Positions 1 to 8,852 of a stretch of DNA of 64,000 nt are shown one piece after another (the first letter of the stretch is position 1; each line of letters starts with the position of its first letter). A program made the position numbers and the translations under genes. The notes beneath the pieces are model-generated. The model was given only the letters and a program-made list of their open reading frames with translations. It was not told where the DNA came from and did no database searches. Source of the DNA: Oscillospiraceae bacterium (GTDB taxonomy: Bacteria > Bacillota > Clostridia > Oscillospirales > Ruminococcaceae); NCBI GenBank assembly GCA_021201235.1, contig JAJQFI010000020.1, positions 186,001 to 250,000 on the forward strand, written 5' to 3'.

Positions 1-1
1 C

Positions 2-1945
2 ATAAAAACTTATACCAATTTGTGGAACGTGTCTGGCGTTACTCTTAATAGCGCAGTTATAGCATCCGAAGACGCGGAGGACATCTCGGCGTCTGTCAAC
101 AGAAGCAGTTACAAGCCGGATACCACATACTTCTTCACCGTTAAATCGGGTTATGACGTGGACAATGCAGTGGCGGAGATCAACGAATATCTTCAAAGCA
201 CGAGAACCACATCCATAACAAGCTATCTACAAGTAACCGTGAATTCAGTGGCAATTTCAGGGAAGCAGTCTGAATCGGACACGATGTCGCTCTATGTAAT
301 CATGATATTTGTTGTCACGATTCTTGCGGTTGTTATTATCAATATTCTTACAATGCAGCCTGAAGTAAACAAGACGGTAAGGCTCAGAAGCCTCGGTGCG
401 ACACGCTCCCAGTTGCTGCTTCTGACAGTCCTCGAATCTGCACTGATGGTACTTCCTGCCCTGATTCTGGGAATTATTTTCGGAAGCATCGGCACTTGGC
501 TTCTCTTAACAGTCAGCATGTTCTCAGGCTCTGTCTCCGTAGTTGTAAGTATTCCTGTCAGAAAACTCGCGCTCAGTATTGCATTGTGGATTCTGGGAAC
601 GATTGCAGTAAAACTCATGACCTTCATGGTGGCGCTTACCACACCATTGACTGGAAGAATGGCGATGTCAGTAAGAAAGAGAAAGTTCTATGCACGGTTC
701 CAGAAGGCTCTGATTGTCGTTATGTCTGTCGTTCTGTGCTTCTGCGTCGTGTTTGTGGTTCTCGATATTCAGGAGCCACTCTACCAGTATCGCTATTTCT
801 CCTCTCAAGCTCCGTATTTTCTCCGTGTCAGCGATGAAGGAAGAATCAACGGAAAAACCTATATTTCTGACGAGGACATTGCAACTCTCTCCTCTGTTCC
901 CGGAATCTCAAAGATTCTGAGCTACACTCAGGCATATGTAAACCTGACGATGGATGGCGTAGATACAAGACGGGTAGAAATGTACACTGTTGACAGCACA
1001 GCCGACTGGACTGCTCTCGACTTTTCTGGAGTAGACCTTGAAGCATTTGAAAACGGCGATGTTGTCATGCTTGTCTTCTCAAATTCAACCGAATTGCCGT
1101 CAACTCTTCCAAAAAACGGAGATTCGGTCACTCTCTCGGCTTCAAAATCAAGTGTAAGTATCGAAACAACCATCGCCAAGAGCATGGTTTATAAGGCGAC
1201 CGGCGGATTAGGAATAAACGACGGTCTTGACATCAATGATGCTTCTTACTATGTCGTATGCTCAAGGGCATTTTTGCAGAAGATGGTTGACATGCTTCCC
1301 GAAGGCTTCACATGGACGGACTATATCACAGTCCCGTTTGAGAAGGGAGACACAGTCGGATTTACCAATGTAATGGCATACACGGACAGCACTGCAGGCT
1401 ATCTATCCACAGACAAGACGCTCACGAAAGTTGCTTCGAGTCTCGGTATCAGCTTATATTATAACGTCAGGGCAAAGTATGCCTCCTTAGCTCAGGAGGA
1501 TCTTCAGACTCTGATTCTCCTCATCGTCAGTGGAGTCTGCATCGCCGTGGTCGTGCTCATCATCCTCTTCAGCACCATCAAGCTCGAAACCCAGAGGGAG
1601 AAGAAGCGCTACGGCATCCTTCAGGCTTTGGGCATGTCCCGCAGACAACGGAACCGTGAGCTTATGAGAACAGCGTTCCTTCGGTCTCTCGTTGCAGTAA
1701 TTGTCGGCTGGGGAGCATACCTCGGGTCGGTTATCATCCGAAACCTCGATTCAATCAGGGAAGAAGGCGCAACGGTTCTTGGCGTCCTTTCAAGCTACAT
1801 GAGCGACCTCACGACCCGCTTCATCCCGGGCTGGGGAATCGGACTCATGACCGCCTGCATGTTCGCCGTCACCCTCATAATCTGCTACGTCTCAAAGCTC
1901 GGGCTCAATAAATATACGCTGATGGAAATGCTACGCAATGATTAA
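2..1945 (+). CDS. FtsX-type ABC transporter permease, 5' end outside window
   Basis: The reading frame is open to the window edge, so the N-terminus is missing. Aligned by eye with the next gene, the first visible residues (IKTYTNLW) match about residue 177 of that 861-residue protein (IKQYTGLW), so some 176 residues lie upstream. The visible part has two FtsX-like membrane modules. The first follows residue 90 of the visible protein and has a conserved 'RLRSLGATRSQ' loop; the second is at the C-terminus ('RYGILQALGMSRRQRN'). A large extracytoplasmic domain lies between them. This is the usual plan of 10-TM BceB/MacB-like permeases. It lies 26 bases before a paralogous permease and is followed by the ATPase, so the three probably form one exporter or peptide-sensing complex. 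The substrate cannot be told from the sequence. Confidence 0.9.
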   Translation: MKTYTNLWNVSGVTLNSAVIASEDAEDISASVNRSSYKPDTTYFFTVKSGYDVDNAVAEINEYLQSTRTTSITSYLQVTVNSVAISGKQSESDTMSLYVIMIFVVTILAVVIINILTMQPEVNKTVRLRSLGATRSQLLLLTVLESALMVLPALILGIIFGSIGTWLLLTVSMFSGSVSVVVSIPVRKLALSIALWILGTIAVKLMTFMVALTTPLTGRMAMSVRKRKFYARFQKALIVVMSVVLCFCVVFVVLDIQEPLYQYRYFSSQAPYFLRVSDEGRINGKTYISDEDIATLSSVPGISKILSYTQAYVNLTMDGVDTRRVEMYTVDSTADWTALDFSGVDLEAFENGDVVMLVFSNSTELPSTLPKNGDSVTLSASKSSVSIETTIAKSMVYKATGGLGINDGLDINDASYYVVCSRAFLQKMVDMLPEGFTWTDYITVPFEKGDTVGFTNVMAYTDSTAGYLSTDKTLTKVASSLGISLYYNVRAKYASLAQEDLQTLILLIVSGVCIAVVVLIILFSTIKLETQREKKRYGILQALGMSRRQRNRELMRTAFLRSLVAVIVGWGAYLGSVIIRNLDSIREEGATVLGVLSSYMSDLTTRFIPGWGIGLMTACMFAVTLIICYVSKLGLNKYTLMEMLRND

Positions 1946-1971
1946 TCATTGCCGAGAGGACAGGTGATTTT

Positions 1972-4557
1972 ATGCTCAAAACAATATTCGGGCTTGCATT
2001 TCAGGGAGTCAAACGCAGACGAAGGCAATCCCTCCTCATTTTCTTCGTCCTGCTTGTATCGTTCACATTTGCAATTATACTACTGAGCTATTCGAGCAGT
2101 ATATCGTCAACCAATTCACAGCTAAGGCTTGATACATACGGCAGTTGGTATGGAGCCATCGGCGAAGGAACTGACGGAGACCTCGAGTATCTTGAAAGTA
2201 CCGAATGGGTTGACGACATCGGGACGAGTGTCAACTACGGTAGCGCAAGTGCCATGCTCGGCGACACCGTTATGGGGTCTTTGGATTACGGAACCGTTGA
2301 CGATTCTATGCTCGATATGGGCATAATCTTGGAAAGTGGAAGGCTTCCCGAGGCAGACGATGAGATTGCTATAGAATCGACCGAGCTTACTGAATTCGGC
2401 TTAGCATCTGCTTCTTCGGTAACTCTGAGATTTACCTTCTATTCTGAATCCGGTGAAGAATCCACTGTTATAGAGAAGACCTTCAAGATTGTCGGAGTTA
2501 TCAAGCAGTACACGGGTCTTTGGGACACAAACGCCACACTAAACGAAGCTATCCTCTCGGAAGAGGGCATAAACGAACTATGGGCAGAAGCCACAGAGTC
2601 CCTTGGCTCAGAAGTCAGCGTTTCTTCCGAATATAAGTATACATACTTCTTCACGGTCAGATCAGGCTACGAAAGCACATTTGAATCGGAAGTCAACAGC
2701 TATCTATGGAAAGTAAGAGAGGGATCAAACATAAGATACGTTTCCGTCAACTCTGTCATGTCGATGGAAGCCGAAGAGGCTCAGCTCAATACTTTCTATG
2801 TCTGGCTCGTGCTTGCGGTAACCTTGTTGGCAGTCGTAATGATTTACATACTGCAAATGCAATCGGATGTCAGAAAGATTGTGCGGCTCAGAAGCATCGG
2901 TTCAACCAAAGGTCAGGTTAGACTGCTTATTCTCATGGAAGCCCTCATGCTCTGTGTTCCGGCTTTTCTCTTGGGTACTATTCTCGGACTTTTCGGAATC
3001 AAGGCACTTCTTGGACTGAGTGTCTATTCCGGCTCTGTAAATATTGCAGTAAGTCTCCCGTGGAATTATCTTCTCACCTCGGCTGCCGTCTGGATTGTAG
3101 GAGTGCTTCTCGTCAGGATTCTCACCATTCAGGTCGCCCTTGCAACGCCATTGACTGGAAGAATGGGAATGCAGAGAAGAAAGTCGAACTTCTACGGCAA
3201 ATTCCGCCGTGTTCTCATCATGCTCATGGCAATTCTTCTCTCAGTATCAACGCTGTTCACTGTAGTAAACGTAGCCGAGCCTTTCAGTAACTATCAGGAA
3301 TGGACTTCAAAGTGGTCCTATTGCTTCTATCCCAATTATCGCCACAATAATATCGCAGTTTATCTCGATGACAGCACTTTGTCTGAGATTGCTTCTGCTC
3401 CCGGAGTCACCGATGTGGTTGCTTTTTCAAGCTTCTACTCTGTTATAACATCAGATGACAGCGAAGCAAAAAAAGTAAATGTGATTGTCATGGATTATGA
3501 AGATGTCACAAAATATCTTGATGTTTCCGAAGTAGATGAGTTGTCTTATGAAAACGGTGAATCGGTAATCGTTCAGAATGTTGAAAGCGAAAGCAATATT
3601 CCTGAAACCGGAGACACCGTAACAGTTAATATTGACTATGCAAATAGCATGGGCGTTTATGGCTATGTTCTCAGTGAAGATCCATCGGAGTTGGTGAGCA
3701 TATCGGTAAATGTTGCTTCTTCGCAGACAGTTCCAACTTTCAAAGATACATTGCCGTTTACGATGGAATTAATCTCTGATACGTACGAGTTTGCCGGAAG
3801 TGGAGAAGGAATCTTGGGTACAAGCTTTGTCATATGCTCAAGGTCACTTCTACAGAATGTTTTGGATGAAATCCCGGAGGGCACAATCTGGGAAATTTAC
3901 GATGGCGGTTTAATGTTCTATCACGGTCAGAGTGAAGCTAAGTACTATCAGGCGTTAGTCTATACGGATACAAACGCTGAAAATCTCGCTACCGACACCG
4001 CAATGTCGAATATTCTGAAGCTGACCAAAGACCCGACAATTTACATGCAGGATATTTACTACTACAATCTCAACAGTCAGAGAGAAGTCAACTACTCTAA
4101 CGCTCAGGTTTATCAGCAATCAATGATTATGACCATGATTAGCGGCGTGTGCATAGCGGTGGTCGTGCTCCTGATTCTTGTAAGCACATTGCGGCTTGAG
4201 ACCGACAGTGAAAAGCGGCGGTATGGTATACTTCAAGCGATAGGCATGTCGAAGCGGCAAAGGAATATCGAGCTCGGCAGAAGAGCCGCTCTCAGGAGCA
4301 TTATTGCGATTGCGGTGGCGGTGGTGAGCTATCTTGTGTATTACCTTGTGATGAATATCTCGGTTATTGCAGAAGGCTCAAGCCCGATTGCGGTGCTCGG
4401 GACGATGTTCCAGACTCTTGCGGGATATGGCTTGACAGTGCCGGTATTAATTGGTATACTGATTATAGTGTTCCTGATTACATTCGCAATCTGCTTCGGG
4501 GCGAAGCTGAGTATAAATAAATATAGCATAATGGAAATGTTAAGAGAAGACAGATAA
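1972..4557 (+). CDS. FtsX-type ABC transporter permease (861 aa)
   Basis: A complete paralog of the gene before it. A first membrane helix lies at about residues 20-40, just after a basic 'KRRRRQS' stretch. A long extracellular region follows to about residue 270. Three helices then form the first FtsX module (about 270-390, with 'RLRSIGSTKGQ'). After a second extracellular region the C-terminal FtsX module has 'RRYGILQAIGMSKRQRN'. The ribosome binding site is weakly placed (gaggacaggtgatttt before ATG). It sits 12 bases before the ATPase gene. Two different permeases sharing one ATPase suggests a heteromeric transporter. Antimicrobial-peptide resistance or lipoprotein release are both possible for the family, and the sequence does not decide between them. 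Confidence 0.92.
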   Translation: MLKTIFGLAFQGVKRRRRQSLLIFFVLLVSFTFAIILLSYSSSISSTNSQLRLDTYGSWYGAIGEGTDGDLEYLESTEWVDDIGTSVNYGSASAMLGDTVMGSLDYGTVDDSMLDMGIILESGRLPEADDEIAIESTELTEFGLASASSVTLRFTFYSESGEESTVIEKTFKIVGVIKQYTGLWDTNATLNEAILSEEGINELWAEATESLGSEVSVSSEYKYTYFFTVRSGYESTFESEVNSYLWKVREGSNIRYVSVNSVMSMEAEEAQLNTFYVWLVLAVTLLAVVMIYILQMQSDVRKIVRLRSIGSTKGQVRLLILMEALMLCVPAFLLGTILGLFGIKALLGLSVYSGSVNIAVSLPWNYLLTSAAVWIVGVLLVRILTIQVALATPLTGRMGMQRRKSNFYGKFRRVLIMLMAILLSVSTLFTVVNVAEPFSNYQEWTSKWSYCFYPNYRHNNIAVYLDDSTLSEIASAPGVTDVVAFSSFYSVITSDDSEAKKVNVIVMDYEDVTKYLDVSEVDELSYENGESVIVQNVESESNIPETGDTVTVNIDYANSMGVYGYVLSEDPSELVSISVNVASSQTVPTFKDTLPFTMELISDTYEFAGSGEGILGTSFVICSRSLLQNVLDEIPEGTIWEIYDGGLMFYHGQSEAKYYQALVYTDTNAENLATDTAMSNILKLTKDPTIYMQDIYYYNLNSQREVNYSNAQVYQQSMIMTMISGVCIAVVVLLILVSTLRLETDSEKRRYGILQAIGMSKRQRNIELGRRAALRSIIAIAVAVVSYLVYYLVMNISVIAEGSSPIAVLGTMFQTLAGYGLTVPVLIGILIIVFLITFAICFGAKLSINKYSIMEMLREDR

Positions 4558-4569
4558 GGAGATAAAATT

Positions 4570-5238
4570 ATGAGTACAGTATTAAAAGCAAAGGACATTT
4601 ACAAGACTTACAAAGCCGAATCCGGCGAGACGCACGCGCTGAATGGCGTGAGTGCAGAGTTCGAAGAAGGGCTTTTCTACACCATCATCGGGCGAAGCGG
4701 CTCGGGAAAGTCGACGCTTCTGCATATCTTGGGCGGTCTTGATGAGCCTACTTCCGGCAATATCTACTTGGGCGATGAGGATCTCTATTCTTATCCCGAT
4801 GCGAAAATGGCGGAGTTCAGACGCAGACACATGGGCTTTGTGTTCCAGCAGTTCAATCTCTTGGATGAGTACACGGTTTTGACAAACATCTGCATGCCGA
4901 TGAAACTCGATAACAAGAAGCCCGACCCGGAGTTCTTGCAGAACGTGACGGAGCTCCTCGGCATCGACGACAAGCTGAAAAAGTATCCGACCGAGCTTTC
5001 CGGCGGCGAACAGCAGAGGGTTGTGATTGCGAGGTCTGTCCTTGCGAAGCCTAAGTTGATATTTGCCGACGAGCCAACGGGAAACCTCGACAAGAAGAAC
5101 GGCGAGACCACGATTCAGCTTCTTCGGGATTGCGCCCAGCAGTTCGGGCAGACGCTCATTATGGTAACACATGACCCAGAGATTGCCGCAAAGGCGGATG
5201 TGGTTATAAAAATTGAGGATGGGGTCGTTATTGACTGA
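4570..5238 (+). CDS. ABC transporter ATP-binding protein, MacB/LolD type
   Basis: A 222-residue ATPase that should power the two upstream permeases. Walker A is GRSGSGKS (residues 41-48), the Q-loop is at 'FQQFNLL' (about 92-98), the signature is LSGGEQQR (143-150), Walker B is LIFADEP (163-169), and the switch histidine is H201. The 'DEPTGNLD' stretch is typical of the MacB/LolD/BceA group. The start is preceded by 'aaggagataaaatt', a good ribosome binding site, and the gene lies 12 bases after the permease. A strong terminator follows immediately, so the ATPase closes the operon. Confidence 0.96.
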   Translation: MSTVLKAKDIYKTYKAESGETHALNGVSAEFEEGLFYTIIGRSGSGKSTLLHILGGLDEPTSGNIYLGDEDLYSYPDAKMAEFRRRHMGFVFQQFNLLDEYTVLTNICMPMKLDNKKPDPEFLQNVTELLGIDDKLKKYPTELSGGEQQRVVIARSVLAKPKLIFADEPTGNLDKKNGETTIQLLRDCAQQFGQTLIMVTHDPEIAAKADVVIKIEDGVVID

Positions 5239-5254
5239 TTTCGGGCATAACAAA

Positions 5255-5288
5255 ACCGGCAGAGTGGATTCTCTGCCGGTGTTTTTTA
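5255..5288. terminator. Rho-independent terminator between convergent genes
   Basis: A perfect 10-bp stem (5255-5264 with 5271-5280) has a 6-base loop and is followed by a run of six T. It ends the ABC transporter operon. The T tract overlaps the nadE stop codon on the other strand, and the four A before the stem could let it act for nadE as well, but more weakly. Confidence 0.88.
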
Positions 5289-6020
5289 TTCTGTGTAGAG
5301 GAAGGTGTCGAAGCGCTTCAATTTGAATTGGTTGAGGCGATTCAGGCGGTCGATTTTCGCCTTTACGTCCGGCTCGGGCTCGATGCCTTCGCGGATGTAA
5401 TCGTCAAGAGCCTTATAGGTGAAGCCGAGGTTGTCCTCGTCCGTCTTGCCGCAAAGACCGTCGAGCGGCGGCTTTTCGATGAACTTTTCGGGGAGCCCAA
5501 GGTATCTGCCGATAGCCTTGACCTCCTGAACGGTAAAGTTCGAAATCGGTCCGAAGTCGCCCGCCCCGTCGCCATAGAGCGTCGCATAGCCGACCCAGTC
5601 TTCTGACAGGTTGCAGGTGTTGGCGACTCTGCCGTTGTTACTCTGTGCGATTGCATAAAGCACCGTCATGCGGATTCTCGGCGGGATGTTTGTTAAGGTC
5701 GCGACCGACGGCTCGAAGCCGAGAGATTTCTTCAACGCCTCGACAGTCTCGCCGATGTTGACTTCTATATTGCGGATGTTAAGAATCTCGCATAGCTCGC
5801 GGGAGTAGCCGATGTCGAACTGCTCGCCCTGTGGCATGAGAACCCCGATAACCCGCTCTTTTCCAAGAGCCTTGACGAGGAGCGCCGCCGTGACCGAGCT
5901 GTCCTTTCCTCCGGAAATGCCGAGAACTGCGTTGCAGTCCTTGCCGTTCTTCTCGAACCACTCGCGAATCCAATCAATGCAGGCGTTCGCCGCCTTCTCT
6001 GCGTTAAAAGTGTATGCCAT
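5286..6020 (-). CDS. nadE: NAD synthetase, ammonia-dependent type
   Basis: NAD+ synthetase makes NAD+ from deamido-NAD+ with ATP and ammonia. The protein has 244 residues, the short form without an N-terminal glutaminase domain, so it should use free ammonia. The PP-loop motif SGGKDSS is at residues 36-42, and 'ANTCNLSEDWVGYATLYGDGAG' marks the deamido-NAD site (quoted in part). It ends 48 bases from the convergent ABC ATPase gene and shares their terminator. A small gene pair and ackA lie upstream on the same strand. Confidence 0.95.
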   Translation of the reverse strand: MAYTFNAEKAANACIDWIREWFEKNGKDCNAVLGISGGKDSSVTAALLVKALGKERVIGVLMPQGEQFDIGYSRELCEILNIRNIEVNIGETVEALKKSLGFEPSVATLTNIPPRIRMTVLYAIAQSNNGRVANTCNLSEDWVGYATLYGDGAGDFGPISNFTVQEVKAIGRYLGLPEKFIEKPPLDGLCGKTDEDNLGFTYKALDDYIREGIEPEPDVKAKIDRLNRLNQFKLKRFDTFLYTE

Positions 6021-6065
6021 TTAAATTACCCCTTTTGCTTAACAGTTGTCTTGCAGACAACTGAT

Positions 6066-6269
6066 TTACATTTGCTTTCTGACTATCCCATACTCATCAT
6101 CAAGTGAATAATATGGGCATGTGAAACTTCCGGAGGCGTAGAAGCTTGCGGCTTCGTCCTCGTCGAAGCTGACGATGCAGACATAGTCCTCCTCGTCATC
6201 GTCCCAGACGCAATGGGCGCAGGTGTCGCAGTCCATGCGGTTTGTATTCTTGCTCAAAAATACCACCAT
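6066..6269 (-). CDS. Small Cys/Asp-rich protein, DUF6472-like
   Basis: The gene encodes 67 residues if ATG at 6269 is used. A TTG at 6257, overlapping the stop of the gene before it, is an alternative start. The protein carries 'RMDCDTCAHC' and a later 'TCPYY.LDDEY' near its end. The four cysteines (two CxxC-like pairs plus singles) suggest metal binding, but this is only inferred. I recognise it as resembling the short DUF6472 proteins found next to DUF1294 genes in Firmicutes. It overlaps the DUF1294 gene by 16 bases, which supports co-translation. Function unknown. Confidence 0.7.
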   Translation of the reverse strand: MVVFLSKNTNRMDCDTCAHCVWDDDEEDYVCIVSFDEDEAASFYASGSFTCPYYSLDDEYGIVRKQM

Positions 6270-6553
6270 CCCATAAACACCAAGCCAATCGGCAGAATTA
6301 TCTGCAAGCACAGTGCCGCAATGTTGATTGCCCAGAAATACCAGTGCTTCGTTTTGTGGCGGAAGAGGTGCATGCCGAGCAAAGCTCCTGCCGCTCCGCC
6401 GATGAAGCCGAGTGTGAGAAGAGCTTTCTCGCTGATGCGCCACTCTCCCCTCTTCGCCCGCCGTTTGTCGATGCCGTACATAACGAAGACAACAAGGCTC
6501 ATAAGTAAGAGATATCCGAAGTACATCAGAACGAAAAAGCCCTCATAAATCAT
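6254..6553 (-). CDS. DUF1294 family small membrane protein
   Basis: About 99 residues starting at ATG 6553, right after the ackA stop codon. An upstream in-frame TTG at 6571, inside ackA, would add six residues. The protein has the DUF1294 core 'YGIDKRRAKRGEWRI' followed by 'GGAAGALLGM' and 'HKTKHWYFWAINI', with three to four membrane segments. In this family a cold-shock domain sometimes precedes the core; it is absent here. The function is not established. Transcription probably comes from the ackA promoter. Confidence 0.85.
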   Translation of the reverse strand: MIYEGFFVLMYFGYLLLMSLVVFVMYGIDKRRAKRGEWRISEKALLTLGFIGGAAGALLGMHLFRHKTKHWYFWAINIAALCLQIILPIGLVFMGWWYF

Positions 6554-6554
6554 A

Positions 6555-7766
6555 CTACTTGTTTCCCTCAACTACTGCGAGTGTATCACGGGCGATAAGA
6601 AGCTCCTCGTTGGTGGGAACAACCCAGACCTCGACTTTAGAATTCTCGGTAGAAATCTTTACGAGCTTGCCGCGAGTGTGCTTGTTGAGCTCTTCGTCAA
6701 TCTCGATACCGAGGTAGCTCATGTCCTTGCAGACGCCTTCTCTTACTTCCGAGGAATTCTCGCCGATACCGCCGGTGAAGAGAACAGCGTCAAGACCGTT
6801 CATAGCGGCGGCATAAGCGCCGATGTACTTCTTGATCTGATACTGGAGGATGTCGAGGGTAATCTGAGCTCTTTCGTTGCCCTCTGCCGCGGCGGCGCAA
6901 ACCTCGCGGTTATCCGAGCCGACTCCGCTCATGCCGAGAAAGCCGGACTTCTTGTTCATATACTCGCTCATCTCGTGGGCTGAGAATCCGTGCTTTTCCA
7001 TTACATAAGTGACAGCCGACGGGTCAACGCTTCCGCATCTTGTGCCCATAAGAAGACCGTCAAGAGGAGTGAAGCCCATGGTGGTGTCGACCGACTTGCC
7101 GCCGTCAACAGCGGTGATTGAAGAGCCGTTACCGAGGTGGCAGGAAACTATCTTGAGCTCCGAAAGCGGCTTGCCCATTGCTTCCGCAAGGCTTGCAGTT
7201 ACAAATCTGTGGGAAGTGCCGTGGAAGCCGTATTTTCTGACCTGATAGTCCTTATAGTCCTCATAGGGAAGACCGAACATGAACGCCTTCGGGGGCATTG
7301 TCTGGTGGAAGGCGGTGTCGAAGACCGCGACCTGAGGAGTGCCCTCGGGGAGAACCTTCTTGCAAGCACGAAGAGCCAGAGCATGGGGATGATTGTGGAC
7401 AGGTGCAAGCTCGGACAAAGCGTCGATGTCCTCGATGACCTTGTCGGTAACGAGAGTGGTCTCCTTATAGAGCTCGCCGCCGTGAACAACTCTGTGTCCG
7501 ACAGCAGAAATCTCACTCATAGAGTCGATAACCTTGCCCTCGCCGGAGGTGAGAACCTCGACAAGCTTCTCGAAAGCCTCAGTGTGGGTCGGGAAAGAAA
7601 CGTCCTCGCTTATTTCAACGCCCTTTGAAGGAATCTTGTGGGAAAGGTGACCGTCAATTCCGATTCTGTCGCAGTTGCCCTTGGCGAGCACCGACTCGTC
7701 ATCCATATTGAGAAGCTGATACTTGAGAGAAGAGCTTCCCGCATTTACTACTAGTACTAAATTCAT
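6555..7766 (-). CDS. ackA: Acetate kinase
   Basis: Acetate kinase converts acetyl phosphate and ADP to acetate and ATP, a main energy-conserving step in fermenting Clostridia. The chosen start (ATG 7766, 403 residues) gives the expected N-terminus 'MNLVLVVNAGSSS' and has AAAGGAAG upstream; a longer open frame reaches 7877 but has no support. Typical signatures are present: VNAGSSS, 'VFDTAFH', 'KYGFHGTSH', 'LGNGSS', 'TPLDGLLMGTRCG' and 'FTGGIGENS'. No phosphotransacetylase gene is next to it. It ends in TAG. The neighbouring tmcAL gene is a frequent partner of ackA in Firmicutes. Confidence 0.97.
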   Translation of the reverse strand: MNLVLVVNAGSSSLKYQLLNMDDESVLAKGNCDRIGIDGHLSHKIPSKGVEISEDVSFPTHTEAFEKLVEVLTSGEGKVIDSMSEISAVGHRVVHGGELYKETTLVTDKVIEDIDALSELAPVHNHPHALALRACKKVLPEGTPQVAVFDTAFHQTMPPKAFMFGLPYEDYKDYQVRKYGFHGTSHRFVTASLAEAMGKPLSELKIVSCHLGNGSSITAVDGGKSVDTTMGFTPLDGLLMGTRCGSVDPSAVTYVMEKHGFSAHEMSEYMNKKSGFLGMSGVGSDNREVCAAAAEGNERAQITLDILQYQIKKYIGAYAAAMNGLDAVLFTGGIGENSSEVREGVCKDMSYLGIEIDEELNKHTRGKLVKISTENSKVEVWVVPTNEELLIARDTLAVVEGNK

Positions 7767-7806
7767 AAATAACTTCCTTTCGGTTTGAAGTATTATTTCC
7801 ATAAAA

Positions 7807-7835
7807 ATTATACAATATGAGGCGGGAAAAATCAA
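7807..7835 (-). promoter_or_regulatory. ackA promoter
   Basis: Read on the minus strand there is a TTGATT -35 box, a 17-base spacer and a perfect TATAAT -10 box. The predicted start of transcription lies about 35 bases before the ackA start codon. Confidence 0.8.
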
Positions 7836-7899
7836 GTCCACATAAGAATTTTTCGTGAATTTCGATGCAAAATCCACGGGAAAAGTTATCGTTTTGAAA

Positions 7900-8736
7900 T
7901 CAGAAGCTCAATATCAAGCCTTCACGTTCGGCATAGAAGCTACATAGACCCCTTGTCGGCATAATTAAAACATCAGCTGAGTTCCATGTGGAGATTATCT
8001 TGTCCCGAAGGACTTCGGCAAGCTTTGAATTCTGGCAATGGCTGATGATAACTCTTCCGCCGTTGAAGCCCTTTTCCTTCATCTCGTCGATGAGCATTCC
8101 TATCATCCTGACCGACCCACGGACCTTACCCTTTATCTCGATTTTGCCCTCGTCGCTTCCGACGCCTATTCCCCACATACCGAGCTTCTTTGCGATGAAA
8201 CCGACAATCTTGTTCATCCGTCCGTTCTTGACGAGGTTGTCAAACGAAGACAGTGCAAAGGCGATATGGGTATCCTTGAAGAAATTCTGCACCTCAGAAA
8301 CTATGTTGTCAAAATTCATGCCGGATTTGATCATATCCCTGATTCTCTCAACACACATGGTAACTTCCGGACCGGTCGAATGGGAATCAACGACTGCGAC
8401 TCTTTTATCAGGGTTATTTTCAAGCGCCATATTCTGAGCGACAACCGCACTGTTCATGCTCCCCGAAAGATTCGACGAAATCGGCAAGGCGATGTTCATC
8501 TCAGCCTTGTCAAACTCCTTGAGCCACTCGTCAGGTGAAGGACATGAGGAACGGCTCACTCCGCTATATTCTTCCATGGCGTCAACCATCTCGGCGACGT
8601 CAAGATTCTCATCATCCTTAAAATCTCTGTCTCCAACACTTATAACAAACGGCACACTTGACAGTCCAACCTCCCCGTTCTCATACTCTTCGGGGAACAA
8701 ATCACAACTCGAATCGGTAACAATATTCCATCTCAT
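7900..8736 (-). CDS. DegV family fatty-acid-binding protein
   Basis: A 278-residue DegV-fold protein. The N-terminal 'TDSSCDL' is the family hallmark, and 'DSHSTGPEVTMCVERI' lies in the second part. Family members bind fatty acids, and in Firmicutes the FakB members present them to the kinase FakA; no FakA gene is here, so that role is only possible. The ribosome binding site AGGAGGT is at good distance from ATG 8736. The gene lies between ackA and tmcAL and seems to be its own transcription unit. Confidence 0.9.
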   Translation of the reverse strand: MRWNIVTDSSCDLFPEEYENGEVGLSSVPFVISVGDRDFKDDENLDVAEMVDAMEEYSGVSRSSCPSPDEWLKEFDKAEMNIALPISSNLSGSMNSAVVAQNMALENNPDKRVAVVDSHSTGPEVTMCVERIRDMIKSGMNFDNIVSEVQNFFKDTHIAFALSSFDNLVKNGRMNKIVGFIAKKLGMWGIGVGSDEGKIEIKGKVRGSVRMIGMLIDEMKEKGFNGGRVIISHCQNSKLAEVLRDKIISTWNSADVLIMPTRGLCSFYAEREGLILSF

Positions 8737-8852
8737 AGTCTTTACCTCCTATTCAGAAAATCGAATCAGATACTTACAATAGGATAAGCATACACGATTA
8801 TTATTCACGCCTTGTGCAGGGTTTGTGATTGAAAAATGAAACCTGTTTTTTC

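Noticed and set aside
4582-5253. Open frame of 223 codons on the minus strand across the ABC ATPase gene
   Set aside because: It lies wholly opposite a gene with all ABC motifs, has no ribosome binding site, and its translation has no recognisable domain.
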